From positions 47,566,197-47,630,196 of the forward strand of contig NC_054084.1 in the NCBI RefSeq assembly GCF_017562075.2: a DNA stretch of 64,000 nucleotides. Reading direction: 5' to 3'. Shown piece after piece: positions 1 through 11,458 of the stretch. Position numbers and translations under genes: made by a program. Position 1 is the first letter of the stretch. The number at the start of each line of letters is the position of its first letter. The DNA comes from Anopheles merus (Eukaryota > Arthropoda > Insecta > Diptera > Culicidae). The notes beneath the pieces are model-generated. The model had not been told where the DNA came from, made no database searches, and saw nothing but the letters and a program-made list of their open reading frames with translations.

Positions 1-465
1 AACAACAAGATTTTTTTCGTTTAAACACATATGTATATTTTTAAATCCTTTGTATTGATGAATAACACAAAATTTTAAACAATTTACTGATAATTCACAA
101 TCACTTCACTCAATATTCCTTCTTTAATTAACTTATCTAACTTGTACAGCAGCAATGAGATGATTGACGGCGTCTCTCTTTGACACTTTGACAAGATCCA
201 CCTTGTACCGATGCCATGCATTAAAAAGCTATAAAGTTCCACCAAGTTCGGTACGCTTTCTCAACAAGCCTTCAAGTTCCACCATGAACCCTACACATAG
301 TGCTAATCAGCCGCAAAGTTCCAAAGAGTACCATGTGCCTGTTAAAAAGCTCCATAGTTCCGCAAAGTACCGTCTATCTCTTAATCAGCCACAAAGTACG
401 ACATCGGAACGATTTTTCGTTAAACAGCCCTAAATCAGCTATAAAGTACGAGCTGGCTATTTGGG
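1..465 (+). mobile_element. MITE copy 1 (CCCAAATAGCCA family), cut by window edge
   Basis: This is the right-hand 465 bases of a 666-bp element whose full copy is at 35149..35814 in the same orientation. It ends with TGGCTATTTGGG at 454..465. It shares the internal run of about 40-bp units that start TTAAnnAGCC or similar, each carrying AAAGTtC. No convincing open reading frame is present; the apparent peptides are simply the repeat read through. The left end lies outside the window. Non-autonomous DNA transposon; superfamily not resolved. Confidence 0.8.
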
Positions 466-3230
466 TTAATACTTACTTCGTGTAGGTGACTGGAAATTAA
501 TCCTAGAAGGCTGAACAGATTAGCTTCCACATCTGATCCTTGAATAGGGACTGCTCCGAGCGATGCTGTGAAGAGCACCGGCTGCGTGCGCTGATGGAGT
601 TTCCTAGCCCCAACCCCGCTCCATACCCGTGCTCGATCGCACGCTACTTATGCTCGGTTTTTTCACGCTGAGAGACTCATTTAAATTTATTTTTTTACAC
701 TTTAAATTTTACATCACAACATAACTTCGAAAGGTTTTCGTTTCATTAGCACGAGATTAACAGAATGGCGAATGACAGATAGAATACCGAGCCTCGGCTA
801 ATCCAAATAGTAAAGCTGAAATCTAGGTTATTCCCAAGTGCCACAAATCCACTAAACGACCACTAAACGGCTTCTAAACGACTCAAGTTCTCTACCTAAA
901 CGGAATATAGAAAGACTTCGTTTAGCAGACGCCAAACGACTCATGCATTCTAAAAATAGCAAAAAAGCTGGTGGCGCTATCTGTTGGTGGGATACCCCAA
1001 CCAGTTGAGCTTCATCGCTTGGAGGAGAGCTTTCTCATTTCCTCTGTACTGTTGTATGGTTTCGCATTGAAGTTATGCATCGCTAGAACTAGAACGGCGA
1101 TACGATTGTTTAAATACTAAACTCCAACGGAAACCACCAGCACTGAAGCAAGTGAGATTTGAGTAATGGTCGTTGGTGTTGATACCCACGTATCTAACCA
1201 CACGACCATTTATATAGATTTTTGCTCAGAAAGTTAGAAGGCTATATACGTCATAATAAAATGCAACTTGTCGAAACACATTGCAAGAAAAGGATAGCAA
1301 TATAATGATGAGTTGTAATACGCCATCTATTGATCAAACCAATGAAGCTGTGGAGCTTTCATTTTTTTTCTATGGATATTCAATTTTCCAGTCGTTTAAG
1401 CTTAATCTGTGGCGCTTGGGTTTTGACCGATGAGCTCGATGACAGCTGTATTAACGTATGTTCTCGGCATGTTGTGTTGCCGAGTTTCGGTTCAAATATT
1501 TATTGAACTGATATTTCAGTTTTAAATGGTACTAATTTTCGGCTACTGGTTTTTTTAACTGATATCTGATACTGATATCAGCAAGAATCGAAAGAGCCGA
1601 CGGATTTCGGCAGTTTTTGTTACCGGGTCGTGAAATATTTTTAAGTGTGTAAATAACAATATTAAAATAAAGTTTGACAACTCTGACACCGTGGAACGGT
1701 TTGACAGGCAACAATATTTATTTCCTTGGACGTTTCGCTTTGTTTTCATTTGAGTGGCGTAGGCAATGTGGTGGAATCATTGTATAGCGGGTGAAAATAA
1801 AGGTAAATTTTTAGTGTTATACATTATGTCCCTTGTTAAATACAACAGCAAACTCTTTCTTCAACTCGTGTGAAAAAGATGCCTAATAAGCAATACAATG
1901 TATCGATAGGTAAGGTAGTGAAAGTGCACGATGAATAAGTGAGTTCACACAGAAAGGGTGTGGGCGATTAAAGCCATAGCTTATGAAACCAAATTTAAAT
2001 CTCCGTTCCAAGCAGGTTTCACTCTCATTTCTAAGTCTATTTTATAAAAGCACTCCAGATAAATATCATCCAAAGTGCATTTGCTCCTAGTGACGCAAAT
2101 AATCTGTGCGCATTTGCAGTGCATTTGCTCCTAGTGACACAGGTCAAGGCATGTATGGCACCGACGCGCAAATACAAACATTGGTTATCAGTAAAACTAT
2201 ATGCTCTTCACCGTAATCAATTTCTAAGAGTAGCCTTCAAACATTCATCCGGCAATGCAAAGCTTCGGTGATACTGCTTGTCTAACGTAGATTGAACCGT
2301 ATCGGAGACGGCGGCGGTGTGATGCGATCTCGAACTTGCATCACACATCCACACGTAATGTGGCTCTGTGCTTGAACGCTCAGTTTCTCTAACGCTAAAA
2401 GCTTTACGTTCCAGCAAGGTCGTTGGCAATGCTGTAACTGCCTGTCTCAACCTGTCCGTCCTGTAGAGTCATGCGATGCGTTACCGATAAAGTGGGCTTC
2501 GATGAGTCAGTGTGTGACGTTCTTCGCGGCGTGGGCACGAAAAGCGTTGTGGAAATGGTTGTAAAAGAATTTAAAAGTTTAATTCAATTATCAACCGAAG
2601 ACTTGCGACATAAATGCAATATGCAACTCAAATCCATTTTGTGCTTTGTTCGTTTATTGCTTAAAGCTAAGCAGTAGTACCCTGCACAGCGCGTAACGTG
2701 CTGTACGGAATAGCAATATGTAATCACATCATATTTTGCATCCCATAACCTAATGAGTAACGTTTGATGCTGAATAAAACGTTTTTATCATGTTCAGCAG
2801 CGCCACACACTCATGTCGGACAGCTTGAGCTGACACATTTATGATAAAAGTAAGGGTGACTTAGCGATAAGGTACAAAGGAGAATAAATCGGCAGTGAGA
2901 GCGATTCTTTGTTTCCGTTTTGGCGTGCGTCTGTGACTAACGATTGCACGATGAAAAGTCATGACATAATGACCGTTTTGCACACCGGTTTTAAATGGCC
3001 TTTCCACTTTCACCAACCATTGTTCATCCATTTCCATCGTTTCATAATATTTATCTTTTCTCCGCAGCACACTGGATGAGCTGATAAGAGCGACAACAGT
3101 GCGCGTGACGACACCAAAAACTACCGCCACAAGGATAGTGGCCATAAAATACCAAAGCAATATTGAGGCGTTATAACGCAATCCACCCAAAACAAAATAC
3201 GCAAAGTATTGCCCTCAGCTGCAAACTACA
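466..3230. other. Intergenic / upstream region of the CD36-type gene
   Basis: No gene is recognised here. A dispersed repeat occupies about 840..1445: blocks such as ACCACTAAACGG, ATGCATCGCTAGAACTAGAA and a later CATCTATTGA-type block recur in the same order, with deletions, at 26940..27125. A short reading frame on + (about 2471..2677) and one on - ending at 2861 resemble no family I know. The minus frame lacks an ATG at its 5' end and lies over the probable promoter and 5' UTR of the following gene. Confidence 0.5.
840..1445. repeat. Dispersed repeat, long version of the 26.9-27.1 kb copy
   Basis: Several blocks match 26940..27125 in the same order: ACGACCACTAAACGG, GCATCGCTAGAACTAGAAC, a CATCTATTGA(T/G)CAA block, ATTCAATTTT(C/T)CAG and a CTGT(G/A)G(C/T)GCTTGGG block. 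The copy here is about 600 bp, the other about 190 bp, so one has lost or gained internal sequence. Termini and target duplications were not identified, so the class is unknown. Confidence 0.45.
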
Positions 3231-5038
3231 ATGTGTTCACCATGTACAGACTTTCAGAAAAAGTTTATATCACTCGGATGTTCGTCCTTTCTAATCTTGC
3301 TAGCGATTACACTAGGCGTGCTTTGGCCATCCCTGTCCGAGCAGGTGCTGCACAATGTAAGTTCGCTACTCAACTCAATTTACATACTTCTTCTGATTGC
3401 GTTCTGTTTTGCCGTTCTACAATCTATAGAAACTGGTCATTAAAAATGGATCTTCGAACTATGACAACTGGATTCGGACACCTATACCCATGTATCTGGA
3501 GGTATATTTCTTTAACTGGACTAATCCGGATGAGGTTAAGACGAAGAGCGGTACAAAGCCACACTTTGTAGAGATGGGACCGTACACGTTTTCCGAGATT
3601 CACGAACGTGTCAACCTAGTCTGGAATGCTAACAATACGGTAACATATGAGCAGCGCAGGACGTGGCATTTTGTACCGGAGCTATCGAAAGGCACACTGG
3701 ATGATCAAGTTACAAATTTGAACGTTATCACCTTGGTAAGTAATGGACAGGTGTAAAGCTATTTTCTAACATTTTTGCACATATAATCATCAATTAGAAA
3801 TTACTTAACGTAATCTATTTAATTCGTGCCTCTTTCCAGAATGCTGCACATTTTTTACGCAATACATATCCCCTGCTTAGGCCGATTATAAATATATTCC
3901 TTAAAACGGACGGTTCGTTGTTGTGGAAAAACAAACCAGTACGCGAGCTGCTGTTCGAAGGCGTTAAAGATCCGCTGCTAGATCTGCTGAAGACTATCAA
4001 TAGCACATCACTGAACATACCGTTTGATAAGTTTGGCTGGTTTGTTGGGCGTAATCTGAGCGACACGTTTGACGGCACCTTCACGATGAGAACGGGTGCG
4101 GATGGGCTGGACAGCATGGGCTTCCTAACGCAGTGGAACGGTTCACCAAACACCGGCATGTACCGGGGAAAGTGTGGTGAAGTGTACGGTACGTCCGGCG
4201 AGCTTTGGCCAGCCTCTAGCAACGTTCCGGCAAACATTACACTCTTCCCATCCGACATTTGCCGTTCCATTACGCTGCAAGGCAGGGAACAAGTTTCGCT
4301 GTACAACATACAGGGCACGAAGTATGTTGGCGATGATCGTGTTTTCGACAATGGTGTAAAATACCCCGAGACTAGCTGCTGGTGCAACTCCAATCCCACT
4401 CAATGCCCCGACCTTAAGCCGGGTGTGTTTAATGCTTCCGCCTGCAAGTATGGATCGCCAACGTTCGTATCGTTTCCGCACTTTTATCTAGCCGATGAAA
4501 GCTACCAAACTGCTGTAACGGGACTGCGGCCAAATCAAACGGAGCACGAGTTTTACATGGCAATCGAGCCATCGACTGGCATTCCGTTGGACGTTCGTGC
4601 CCAGCTGCAGATCAATGAGCACTTGCAGCCGATAAAAGGGTTTAGGTATGGTGCACCATGTTAGCCATCGATAATCGTGAATCAGATAAATGTTTTAACA
4701 TTTGTTTTTTTTATATATCTACCATACAGTTTCTACGAGCATGTACCGGACGTAATGGTACCGATGATCTGGTTCCGACAGCGTGCAACCCTCACGCAAG
4801 AGCTAGCAGAACAGGCAAAGGTAAGGTGTTTTTGAATTGCGTGACTTAGTTTGCTGTCTTAATATCCACATTGAATTATTTGTCACAGCTTGCACTGGCA
4901 CTACCGTCGCTCGGCATCTACGTGGCGGTCTTCTTTGGCTCTATCGGTATTATCATGACGTCCGTATTCCTATTCTGCAGTATCAAAAAATGGTCCCAAA
5001 ACACAGAGGAAGTTCCGTACGAAGAGCTACAAAATTAA
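3231..5038 (+). CDS. Croquemort-type class B scavenger receptor (CD36 family)
   Basis: Five exons join in frame to 492 aa: 3231..3356, 3430..3735, 3840..4645, 4730..4820, 4889..5038, all with GT-AG introns of 68-104 bases. The product is a two-pass membrane receptor: a hydrophobic segment at about residues 12-34, a large ectodomain, a second hydrophobic segment at about 446-474, and a short cytoplasmic tail. Family marks are FNWTNP and VEMGPYTF in exon 2. Six ectodomain cysteines at about 256, 285, 324, 326, 333 and 346 reproduce the CD36 disulfide spacing, including the CWC pair. Several N-glycosylation sequons (NNT, NST, NAS, NQT) fit an extracellular loop. Known relatives bind oxidised lipids, apoptotic cells or microbes. 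The N-terminus (MCSPC then a TM segment) and GTLDD are closer to Drosophila croquemort than to SNMP or ninaD types, so a mosquito SCRBQ gene is likely; which paralogue cannot be told. The ATG at 3231 is chosen because it begins the membrane anchor. Confidence 0.93.
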
Positions 5039-5305
5039 CGTGTTAAAAGCATCGACGCAAACAAAATATCCAGCAAAAGTGCCTTAAAGTGATAAACCAA
5101 TTGGGCAATTCCAAAGAAGATGCGGAAAGATATATTTTGTTACGTTTGTAATGAATGTAATACTCTTTTAATTTGAGCTTCATTTTTACAATTTTTTCTT
5201 GTCTCACTTTTACTCAGTTCTTAAGAAGTGCCAAAAAAGATTAAAAAAATATCCGAATGCGCGGATAAATTAGTTATTTCAATTTTGTATGAGTTAGATT
5301 AAATA
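5039..5305 (+). other. Probable 3' UTR of the CD36-type gene
   Basis: AT-rich sequence following the TAA stop. No canonical AATAAA occurs before the transposon that begins at 5306. Nearest candidates are ATTAAA-like variants around 5239 and 5297, and an AATAAA near 5370 that lies inside the MITE. The true cleavage site cannot be fixed from sequence. Confidence 0.4.
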
Positions 5306-5637
5306 CAGTAGTTGTTTGCTAACTGGAGTGACGTTTCTATGGATTGATTGTTTTGATTGGCGTTGACTGGAATAAACATACCAAACTTTCTTTTTTTTCA
5401 TTTATGTTGATATAAAGTATAGTATTTCGTGTAATAACATAAATTAATAGCAAACGTAGGCAAAAGACCCTAAATTTGTTTGAAAAATGCACATTTGCGA
5501 CAAATTTCTCTTTATGAGATTCCGGATGTTTCATGTTTGACGGTTAAGTGTTCGTTAACTGAGAAACACTCCAGTTAGCGAACCTCCAGTTAAAAAGCAC
5601 TCCAGTTAAAACACATCCAGTTAGCGGTCACCGACTG
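5306..5637. mobile_element. pogo/Tc1-mariner-type MITE with TA duplication
   Basis: The left end CAGTAGTTGTTTGCTAACTGG and the reverse complement of the right end, CAGTCGGTGACCGCTAACTGG, form imperfect terminal inverted repeats. Both ends are flanked by TA (5304..5305 and 5638..5639), the signature target duplication of the Tc1/mariner/pogo superfamily. Near the right end the TCCAGTTA motif is repeated about five times. No transposase is encoded, so it is a 332-bp non-autonomous copy. It sits about 270 bases after the stop of the CD36-type gene. Confidence 0.8.
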
Positions 5638-5639
5638 TA

Positions 5640-6600
5640 CTATTGTGGTTGCAGTAGTTTCTATAGGCACTAGCATCTTTATAATTGTACTAAAATTGCT
5701 CAATGAAAAGCGTGTTTCGTTACCGATTGGATTCCTTTGCTGAATAATATAGACTGAGAATTACGAGAAATGAAGTTTACGATCGAGTTGTATATAAAAC
5801 CGATAACAAAGAAAAAATGAATTAGAATCTAAAGAAAAGATATTCTAATCTGAAGACAGGTTTTGTATATTTACACAAAAGTACATAAACTATATTTTAC
5901 TTGGTGAACGTGTGTTTTTTTTTATTATGTAAAACTAGACTCTAATAAACTAAAAAAAAAGTTTAAAACGTAAAAACTGCATTCTTTTATTTTGTATTAA
6001 CCCTATTACTATCCATCGGTTATTTTTTATTGCGCTGTTCACGGAGCACATAAAGAGAGCTTGATTCTGAACTATTATCGGGAAAAGGGAAACTAATCCT
6101 AAACCCATACCGGTTCTGTTACCGATTCTGAACCGGTTGCAGATCTAGCAATCGCGTATTGTACAGCCCAGGGGTCGCGAAGCTTTTCGACCCAAAGAGC
6201 CAAATCCTACAAGAGTTCCACATGAAGAGCCAAATAGATAGGCCAAGAGTAAAAATGTGTGAACGTTCTATGAAATACAGTATAACCTCACTGATTGGGT
6301 AGTTTTTATTTGGGTTGTTCGCTAGTTGGCCCCTCAATAGTTGGGTCGTCTACAACGAATGAGGTTGTGCTTTGGCATAAAGAAACATCGGCATGGTTGC
6401 CATGGATGCCATTAAGCAAAGCCATTGCGACGAATTTCAGTTGAAATAAAATGTTTTATGCTTTTTTTATATATCACATCATCATCATCGCTTTGCCGAT
6501 CACAGTAGACTGTAATTGTATGAAGTAATAGTTAGTCTTAATATAACAATCCGCAAACTCAGAGCTCTTTAAGTTATCGGCGTAGAAAAGCAGAAAGAAG
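5640..6600. other. Intergenic, no gene seen
   Basis: AT-rich. About 6090..6140 contains the degenerate ACCCATACCGGTTCTG-type repeat seen at several other sites. About 6160..6230 (CAGGGGTCGCGAAGC...) resembles the end of a decayed hAT-type element. Nothing codes for a recognisable protein. Confidence 0.5.
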
Positions 6601-7160
6601 AGGCGGATCACGGAATCCCGCAGTTTTTTGCAACACGCTAATACACTTGGAAGTTTCGTGTTGAAATATATTTGAAAGCTTCGAAAGTATGGGACGCAAT
6701 AGTGTAGGATATTCTAGCAGCGGTGAATGAAGTGACCAAGTTTGAAGAAATGGACCCAAAGGGCAAGTCCCTGCTGGTGAGTTTCACCTCCGAGAAATAC
6801 TTGCCATGGATTTAAGAGCAGTCCACGGCGAAGAAATTGTGGGAAGTTCTGAAAAATACATTCGTCAAGATATCATCGGGAAGGTAGATGGATAGAAGGA
6901 TCCAGATTGCTGGCTTTAAGTTGAAGGAAAGGACATCGTTGCGTAACTGCTGAATTAAGGACCTAGTTTGGCATCTTTTAATGCCCGAATCAAAGCTAGA
7001 AAAAACAATGTCTGCTCGGTCATAAGTGTAACTCTGCCAGAAACCTATGACCCCCTTGGAAAACCTACCCGAATCCAAAGTAACGTATGAGATGATCAAT
7101 AACCAGTTGCTGAGGAACGAATGCAACCGCTTGGTTCTTTCTCGTTTAAGATCTAATGGT
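6600..7160 (+). pseudogene. Decayed Ty1/copia gag fragment
   Basis: Reading on + across frameshifts and stops gives pieces typical of the copia-type gag (UBN2) domain: a FEEMDPKGKSLL piece, then AKKLWEVLKNTF, then a piece ending in LPETYDP, then a segment matching the usual 'L...E..RL' close. At least four stops or frameshifts interrupt it, so it is non-functional. No LTRs, integrase or reverse transcriptase were seen alongside. It is a relic of a retrotransposon insertion between the CD36-type gene and Arr1. Confidence 0.55.
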
Positions 7161-8355
7161 AAGTGTTTATTACAATTAGAAATTGTTCTTATATTCTATC
7201 TTACTTTCTACTCAACCCCGTTTTCCGGGATTTTACCCTTGTTTTTCCTGTATCGCTAGTATTTGTTGTTTTGGGCCAGACGATATGTAAACTTACCGCT
7301 GAAGCCTTCTTTTTACTTCGCATGCACATTTTTACCGTGGTTCATTTTGAACTCGCTTAAGCGTCACTTTTTTTTTGGCGTTATTTTTTTTTAACGTATA
7401 CCCTTAGTGTATTTTTTTTAACGTATACTAGTTAATTTGGCCCGGTTACAGGGTTATGTTATGCAAGATAATTTCTGTGATGTATAATAACCTGCGTGCA
7501 ACGGATTTCTTAAAAGACAACGCAAATACCATGTGGTTTTTAATTCCAAGTTTTATACCAAGTTTCATTAGGAGAAAATGATTTATAATTCATACCGATT
7601 CTGGGACTAATCCCTAACCCATGTTGAACCTGAAATTTTATATAATTTATTCTTGTGCTAGAACTGATTCCATTTCCGCATAGATGTTATAATTAGTCAT
7701 GAACCTGATCCTGGAACTGATCCTAACCCCTTACTGGCCCTTTAACATATCCTGATACCATACCGGTTGTGAAGTTGATCCCATTCCCATACCCATCTGA
7801 AATATATCTTGAACCTATAGGGTAAACGTAAACCTATAGTGGTGATAGTACCAATACTGGTGGTATGTCTCTTAAATGCGCTTTATACGATAATTTAAGA
7901 GCAATTTAGTTATTTATGTCATTGTTAAATGTTCTCTGGTCTTTTGAAAAGGCCATAAAAGTCAAATTGGGCCATTCCAATACAGTGATAGAAAAATACC
8001 ATATTTTGTGAAATGTGTCAACATTCTCCCAAAATCATTAGGATTTCTTAACTAAACTCATATTTTTGTTAACGCTTTAAATGACAACATAACAACGCAA
8101 TTATTATTGTTTTGACATAACTTTCATGAAATGTTATTGAAAAATTGACTTCGAATCAAGCACACTTTTCACAGCTTGGGTACAACAGTCGTTATACAGT
8201 TGTTTAGTCAATATTTTCATCACTCAAATTCATACAGTTTTTACGATCAATTTATGTAAGAAATCAATATTATGGACGCATTTCTTACTATTCATATGAA
8301 AACAGCTTCAAAACTAAGTTCCATGTATATTATACACAATTTTTGAGATATATTT
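7161..8355. other. Intergenic with degenerate ACCGGT repeats
   Basis: No gene is seen. About 7432..7460 holds a motif (actagttaatttggcccggt then a cagggtt) that recurs at about 33000..33030. About 7590..7860 is rich in a degenerate unit resembling AACTGATCCTGAACCCATACC. Confidence 0.45.
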
Positions 8356-8368
8356 ATTTACCAACACT

Positions 8369-8579
8369 TCTCTTCTTCTTCTTTATGGCACAACAACCGC
8401 TGGCGGTCAAGGCCTGCCTGTACCCACTAGTGAAGTGGGCTTGGCTTTCAGTGACTTATTGTTACCATAGCAGGATAGTCAGTCCTACGTATGGGGGCAC
8501 GGTCTATTCGGGGCTTGAACCCATGACGGGCATGTTGTTAAGTCGTTTGAGTTGACGACTGTACCACCAGACCGGCCCA
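8369..8579 (-). mobile_element. SINE200-type tRNA-derived SINE
   Basis: On the minus strand the element begins with a tRNA-like head: an A box (TGGTGGTACAG) and a B box (GGGTTCAAGCCCC) of the RNA polymerase III promoter. It ends in an A/G-rich GAAGAAGAAG tail. It is bracketed by a perfect 13-base target duplication, ATTTACCAACACT, at 8356..8368 and 8580..8592, so this copy is full length and inserted by target-primed reverse transcription. It closely matches the copy at 51008..51232. The family name SINE200 is from memory of Anopheles repeats and is inference. Confidence 0.85.
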
Positions 8580-8592
8580 ATTTACCAACACT

Positions 8593-9957
8593 GTAGTTAC
8601 AAAATAGGAAAACTATATGAACGATAACACCATTACAGGTACAACGAAGTCGTCATAAAAATATATTTCTTTCGTAAATTTGTTGTATTTGATGGTAAAA
8701 ATGGTTGTGATTACGAAGATAAAACATATTCCAATTGCTATGTAGCAAAATATTCATAAATTTACCTTCCTGACAATTTAAATCTATTAAAGCACATCTG
8801 TACCCCTACAAATTGCACTACTATTGGTACATTTACCCTACCGGTATTGAAATTGTATATATATACCGGTATAACGGCTCCAAAAACCGTACCGGGCTTG
8901 GAATGGATCCCGAACCCACATACTGAAACCATAACGGTATTGGTACTGATCCTGACCCCATGCAGATCCTGCAACATATAACTTCCGGTACTGGAACTGA
9001 GCCCCATACTGATCCTTGAATTGGTTAAGATTCCATATCAGTCATGAAACTGATCCTGATTCCGAGCCCTGATACTGCTCCCTTTTATATTTCGGTACCT
9101 GAATAGTAACCTGAATCTGACTCACTAATGGAACCATCCAGTTCAGTTTTCCTATTTTTATTTCTTGTTGCATCGAGGGGTCCCGCTGTACTCGGACGTC
9201 TTAACAACATGACCATTACATGGACCGTCGCCCTGAGCAAGGATTGACTATCTGGCTAAGATATACTAATTATCGGAAGCCTGTGTAGGCCGGCAGGACC
9301 CGTCACTCCTAAAAGAAGGTTATTTGTTTCAGTTACTTTTTCGTATGAATGTTTTCGCTACGTTTTCTTACATTCGCATTTATAGTGGCGGCCACCTAAA
9401 GTATGCCACCTATCTTCTGATTTTGAGGATTGCTGAAAAGTTCTTTGGACTACTTATTGGAAAACTTTACTTACATGTCGTAGAAGACCACGGAAAAACG
9501 TTCAATTATTAAATTCTGACTGAAATTTGTATCATTCTTCTCCATACCTTTCAAAACACTAAAATCTAAGTCGGCGTTGCGTTTTCTATAGTCGATGTGG
9601 TTGCCATTGTATGGATGTAAACTAAGCAACAAACATCCAAGCTACCGCTGGAAAGTAACGCTGATCAGCCTTTACTAGAATTGTATTATAGAGATGTGAA
9701 CATGTTTTGTTGTTCTGTTTGGAGTTGTTCCTTTAAATATTTGTCAAGGTTGCGATTGGATTTTTAAATGTATGCTGTTTATTGCGCAATATCGAATATT
9801 GAATATTGAAAAGAGGTGTTGTAGATTTAAGCACTATAGCCGATCACTTCAGGCTGTAAATGCCATATTAGACGGAGAAAAATACTGTCATTTCTTACTA
9901 GGCATTTATCCGTCAAACCTAGGCTTTGGCACAAAAATGCCTCTCGTACCTGTAATA
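8593..9957. other. Intergenic, repeat-derived
   Basis: No gene. About 8870..9130 is another tract of degenerate ACCGGT/AACTGATCC units. About 9150..9310 (from ...GAGGGGTCCCGC to CGTCACTCCTAAAAG, including TGAGCAAGGATTGACTATCTGG) looks like the 3' end of an old non-LTR retrotransposon or SINE, but I cannot name it. Confidence 0.4.
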
Positions 9958-9965
9958 AAGCAAGA

Positions 9966-10287
9966 CAGTGGCGGATCTAACGGTAGGCGGAATAGGCGGT
10001 CGCATGGGGCTCCGTAGATCGCCATTCTATAGTATGCCGTATGGATAGAGTACTAGCGACAAGGGCCCACGGAAGGATCACCCCCCCCCCCCCTCGCCCG
10101 TCAGTACAAATTTTAGAGTCTCTGACTGATGATCGAAGGGGCCCCCGACGGCATTTCAAGTTTACTGTTCAATCTCCCAACAGCAAGTTTAGTGCCGCAA
10201 CCCCCCACCACAACAACATTTACCATTTACAGGGGGCCTCAACTCGTCTTTCCGCCTAGGGCCCCCGATACCCTTGATCCGCCATTG
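9966..10287. mobile_element. hAT-type MITE
   Basis: A 322-bp element with imperfect terminal inverted repeats: CAGTGGCGGATCTAACGG at the left, and CAATGGCGGATCAAGGG as the reverse complement of the right end. It is flanked by an 8-base duplication with one mismatch (AAGCAAGA at 9958..9965, AGGCAAGA at 10288..10295). CAGTG termini and 8-bp duplications are the hAT signature. GC-rich stretches with C runs (10081..10092) make its base use unlike its neighbours. No transposase is present. Confidence 0.8.
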
Positions 10288-10295
10288 AGGCAAGA

Positions 10296-10710
10296 GCATT
10301 GTTCTGTCACCGTTCACATTTATTATTTGATTTATACATTTTCTTGGCTTTATCCGAAAGAATCATTCGTTGTTTCTCATTTATTTTTGTTTTTAATCAT
10401 CATCATCATGAAATTTATTTCGCTCTATAGACTTTCATAGATAAAATCTACTCGGAAACAAATCGGAAATGAGCATGCTGTATTCCGATTTTCCGAATGG
10501 CATCTATCTGTCAAATACTATTTGAAGGATAGATTCCGAATCGAATGACAGTATTTTCCTCGGTCTAATAAGGCCTTAATAGTATGAAGTAATAGCTAGT
10601 CTTAATAAAACCATCAGCGAGTTCAGACCTCTTTAGAACCCATAGCGGTTCTGAAACAAATCCTGTAAACTAATCCAGTCCAAAATTGAACCCATAATGT
10701 TTCTGATATT
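10296..10710. other. Intergenic, no gene seen
   Basis: AT-rich single-copy-looking sequence. About 10630..10705 again carries the degenerate 'AACCCATA..GTTCTGA' unit. Confidence 0.4.
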
Positions 10711-11262
10711 GGGGCCCTTTCCGTTTGAAGTTCGTAGGCTGAAATTTCAGCCTGTCAGCTGTTTGCATTGTATAGCAGTTTTCGAACAACTAGCTAAGTG
10801 GGTATAATATACAGGTGGGCTTATCCCAAGGTGTATGAATTTCGAAGGCTGATTTTTATTGCTTCTGCTTCTGAATGAAAATTTTAAGAGTGTTTTGAGT
10901 ATTCGTCAAGCCTCCAGAAAGCTCGTTGGAGCAAAAGTTTTGACTCGTTCTGTCAAAAAGTGATGTTCAAAATTGGTTTTAAAAAAACATGCTATGAGAC
11001 CACCTGGACTACATACACGTTGATTCTGGATTCCATCATCATTCTGGATCATTTAAGGACCTTGGGATAAATGTTAACACCGCCTTGTTTTGCCATTTTT
11101 CGAGCAGGTACTCGAATCTAATTCTAGCTTTGAGGCTAGAATAATCTAGACTGAAAATTGTAGGCTAGTTTTTTGCGTGGTTTTGTATGGAGTGTTTACA
11201 TGATTTCAGCCTCCAACTGTCAAACTCCATACAAAAAACTAACTAGAATCGTGAAGGGCTCC
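10711..11262 (+). mobile_element. 552-bp GGGGCCCTT element, left copy of an inverted pair
   Basis: It starts GGGGCCCTTTCCGTTT and ends GAATCGTGAAGGGCTCC, imperfect inverted ends. Both sides carry ATT (10708..10710, 11263..11265), a 3-base target duplication. Near its left end is a perfect 16-base palindrome, GGCTGAAATTTCAGCC. Near the right end GTATGGAGT and ACTCCATAC make a sub-terminal hairpin. No long frame is present. It faces an almost identical copy at 11459..12010. A 3-bp duplication suggests a PIF/Harbinger-like origin, but this is not certain. Confidence 0.75.
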
Positions 11263-11458
11263 ATTGATGCTGAACCTATACTTTTGCTAGGATTGATACA
11301 AAAAACCATATCATTCCAGGAACTGATTCTTAATCTATATCAGACGTGTCAAACATACGGCCCGCGAAGGCTTTCAATCCGGCCCGCGAAGAACTTTGGC
11401 AGTTATTTGAATGTAGCAGAAATAGGTTGTAGATTATAAGATAATTAAAACTGATAAT
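11263..11458. other. 196-bp spacer of the fold-back
   Basis: The sequence between the two inverted copies. About 11346..11400 has two GGCCCGCGAAG blocks after GTGTCAAACATAC, a pattern seen at the ends of old hAT-type elements, so it may itself be a fragment of an earlier insertion. Confidence 0.45.

Noticed and set aside
164..485. Pro/Ser-rich peptides with repeated 'LNKPSSST', 'ANQPQSS', also at 31556, 32316, 33825 and 35537
   Set aside because: The same peptide appears because the same MITE is present; frames start without ATG and differ by stops between copies. They reflect the 40-base internal repeats, not a conserved protein.
2861..3190. 109-codon minus frame with a hydrophobic segment, just before the CD36-type gene
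   Set aside because: No ATG at the start of the frame, no family resemblance, and it overlaps the probable promoter and leader of a well-supported gene on the other strand.
8369..8579. A genuine tRNA gene (A and B boxes present)
   Set aside because: The boxes sit in the head of a SINE with a GAAGAAG tail and a 13-base target duplication; no cloverleaf with acceptor stem could be drawn.
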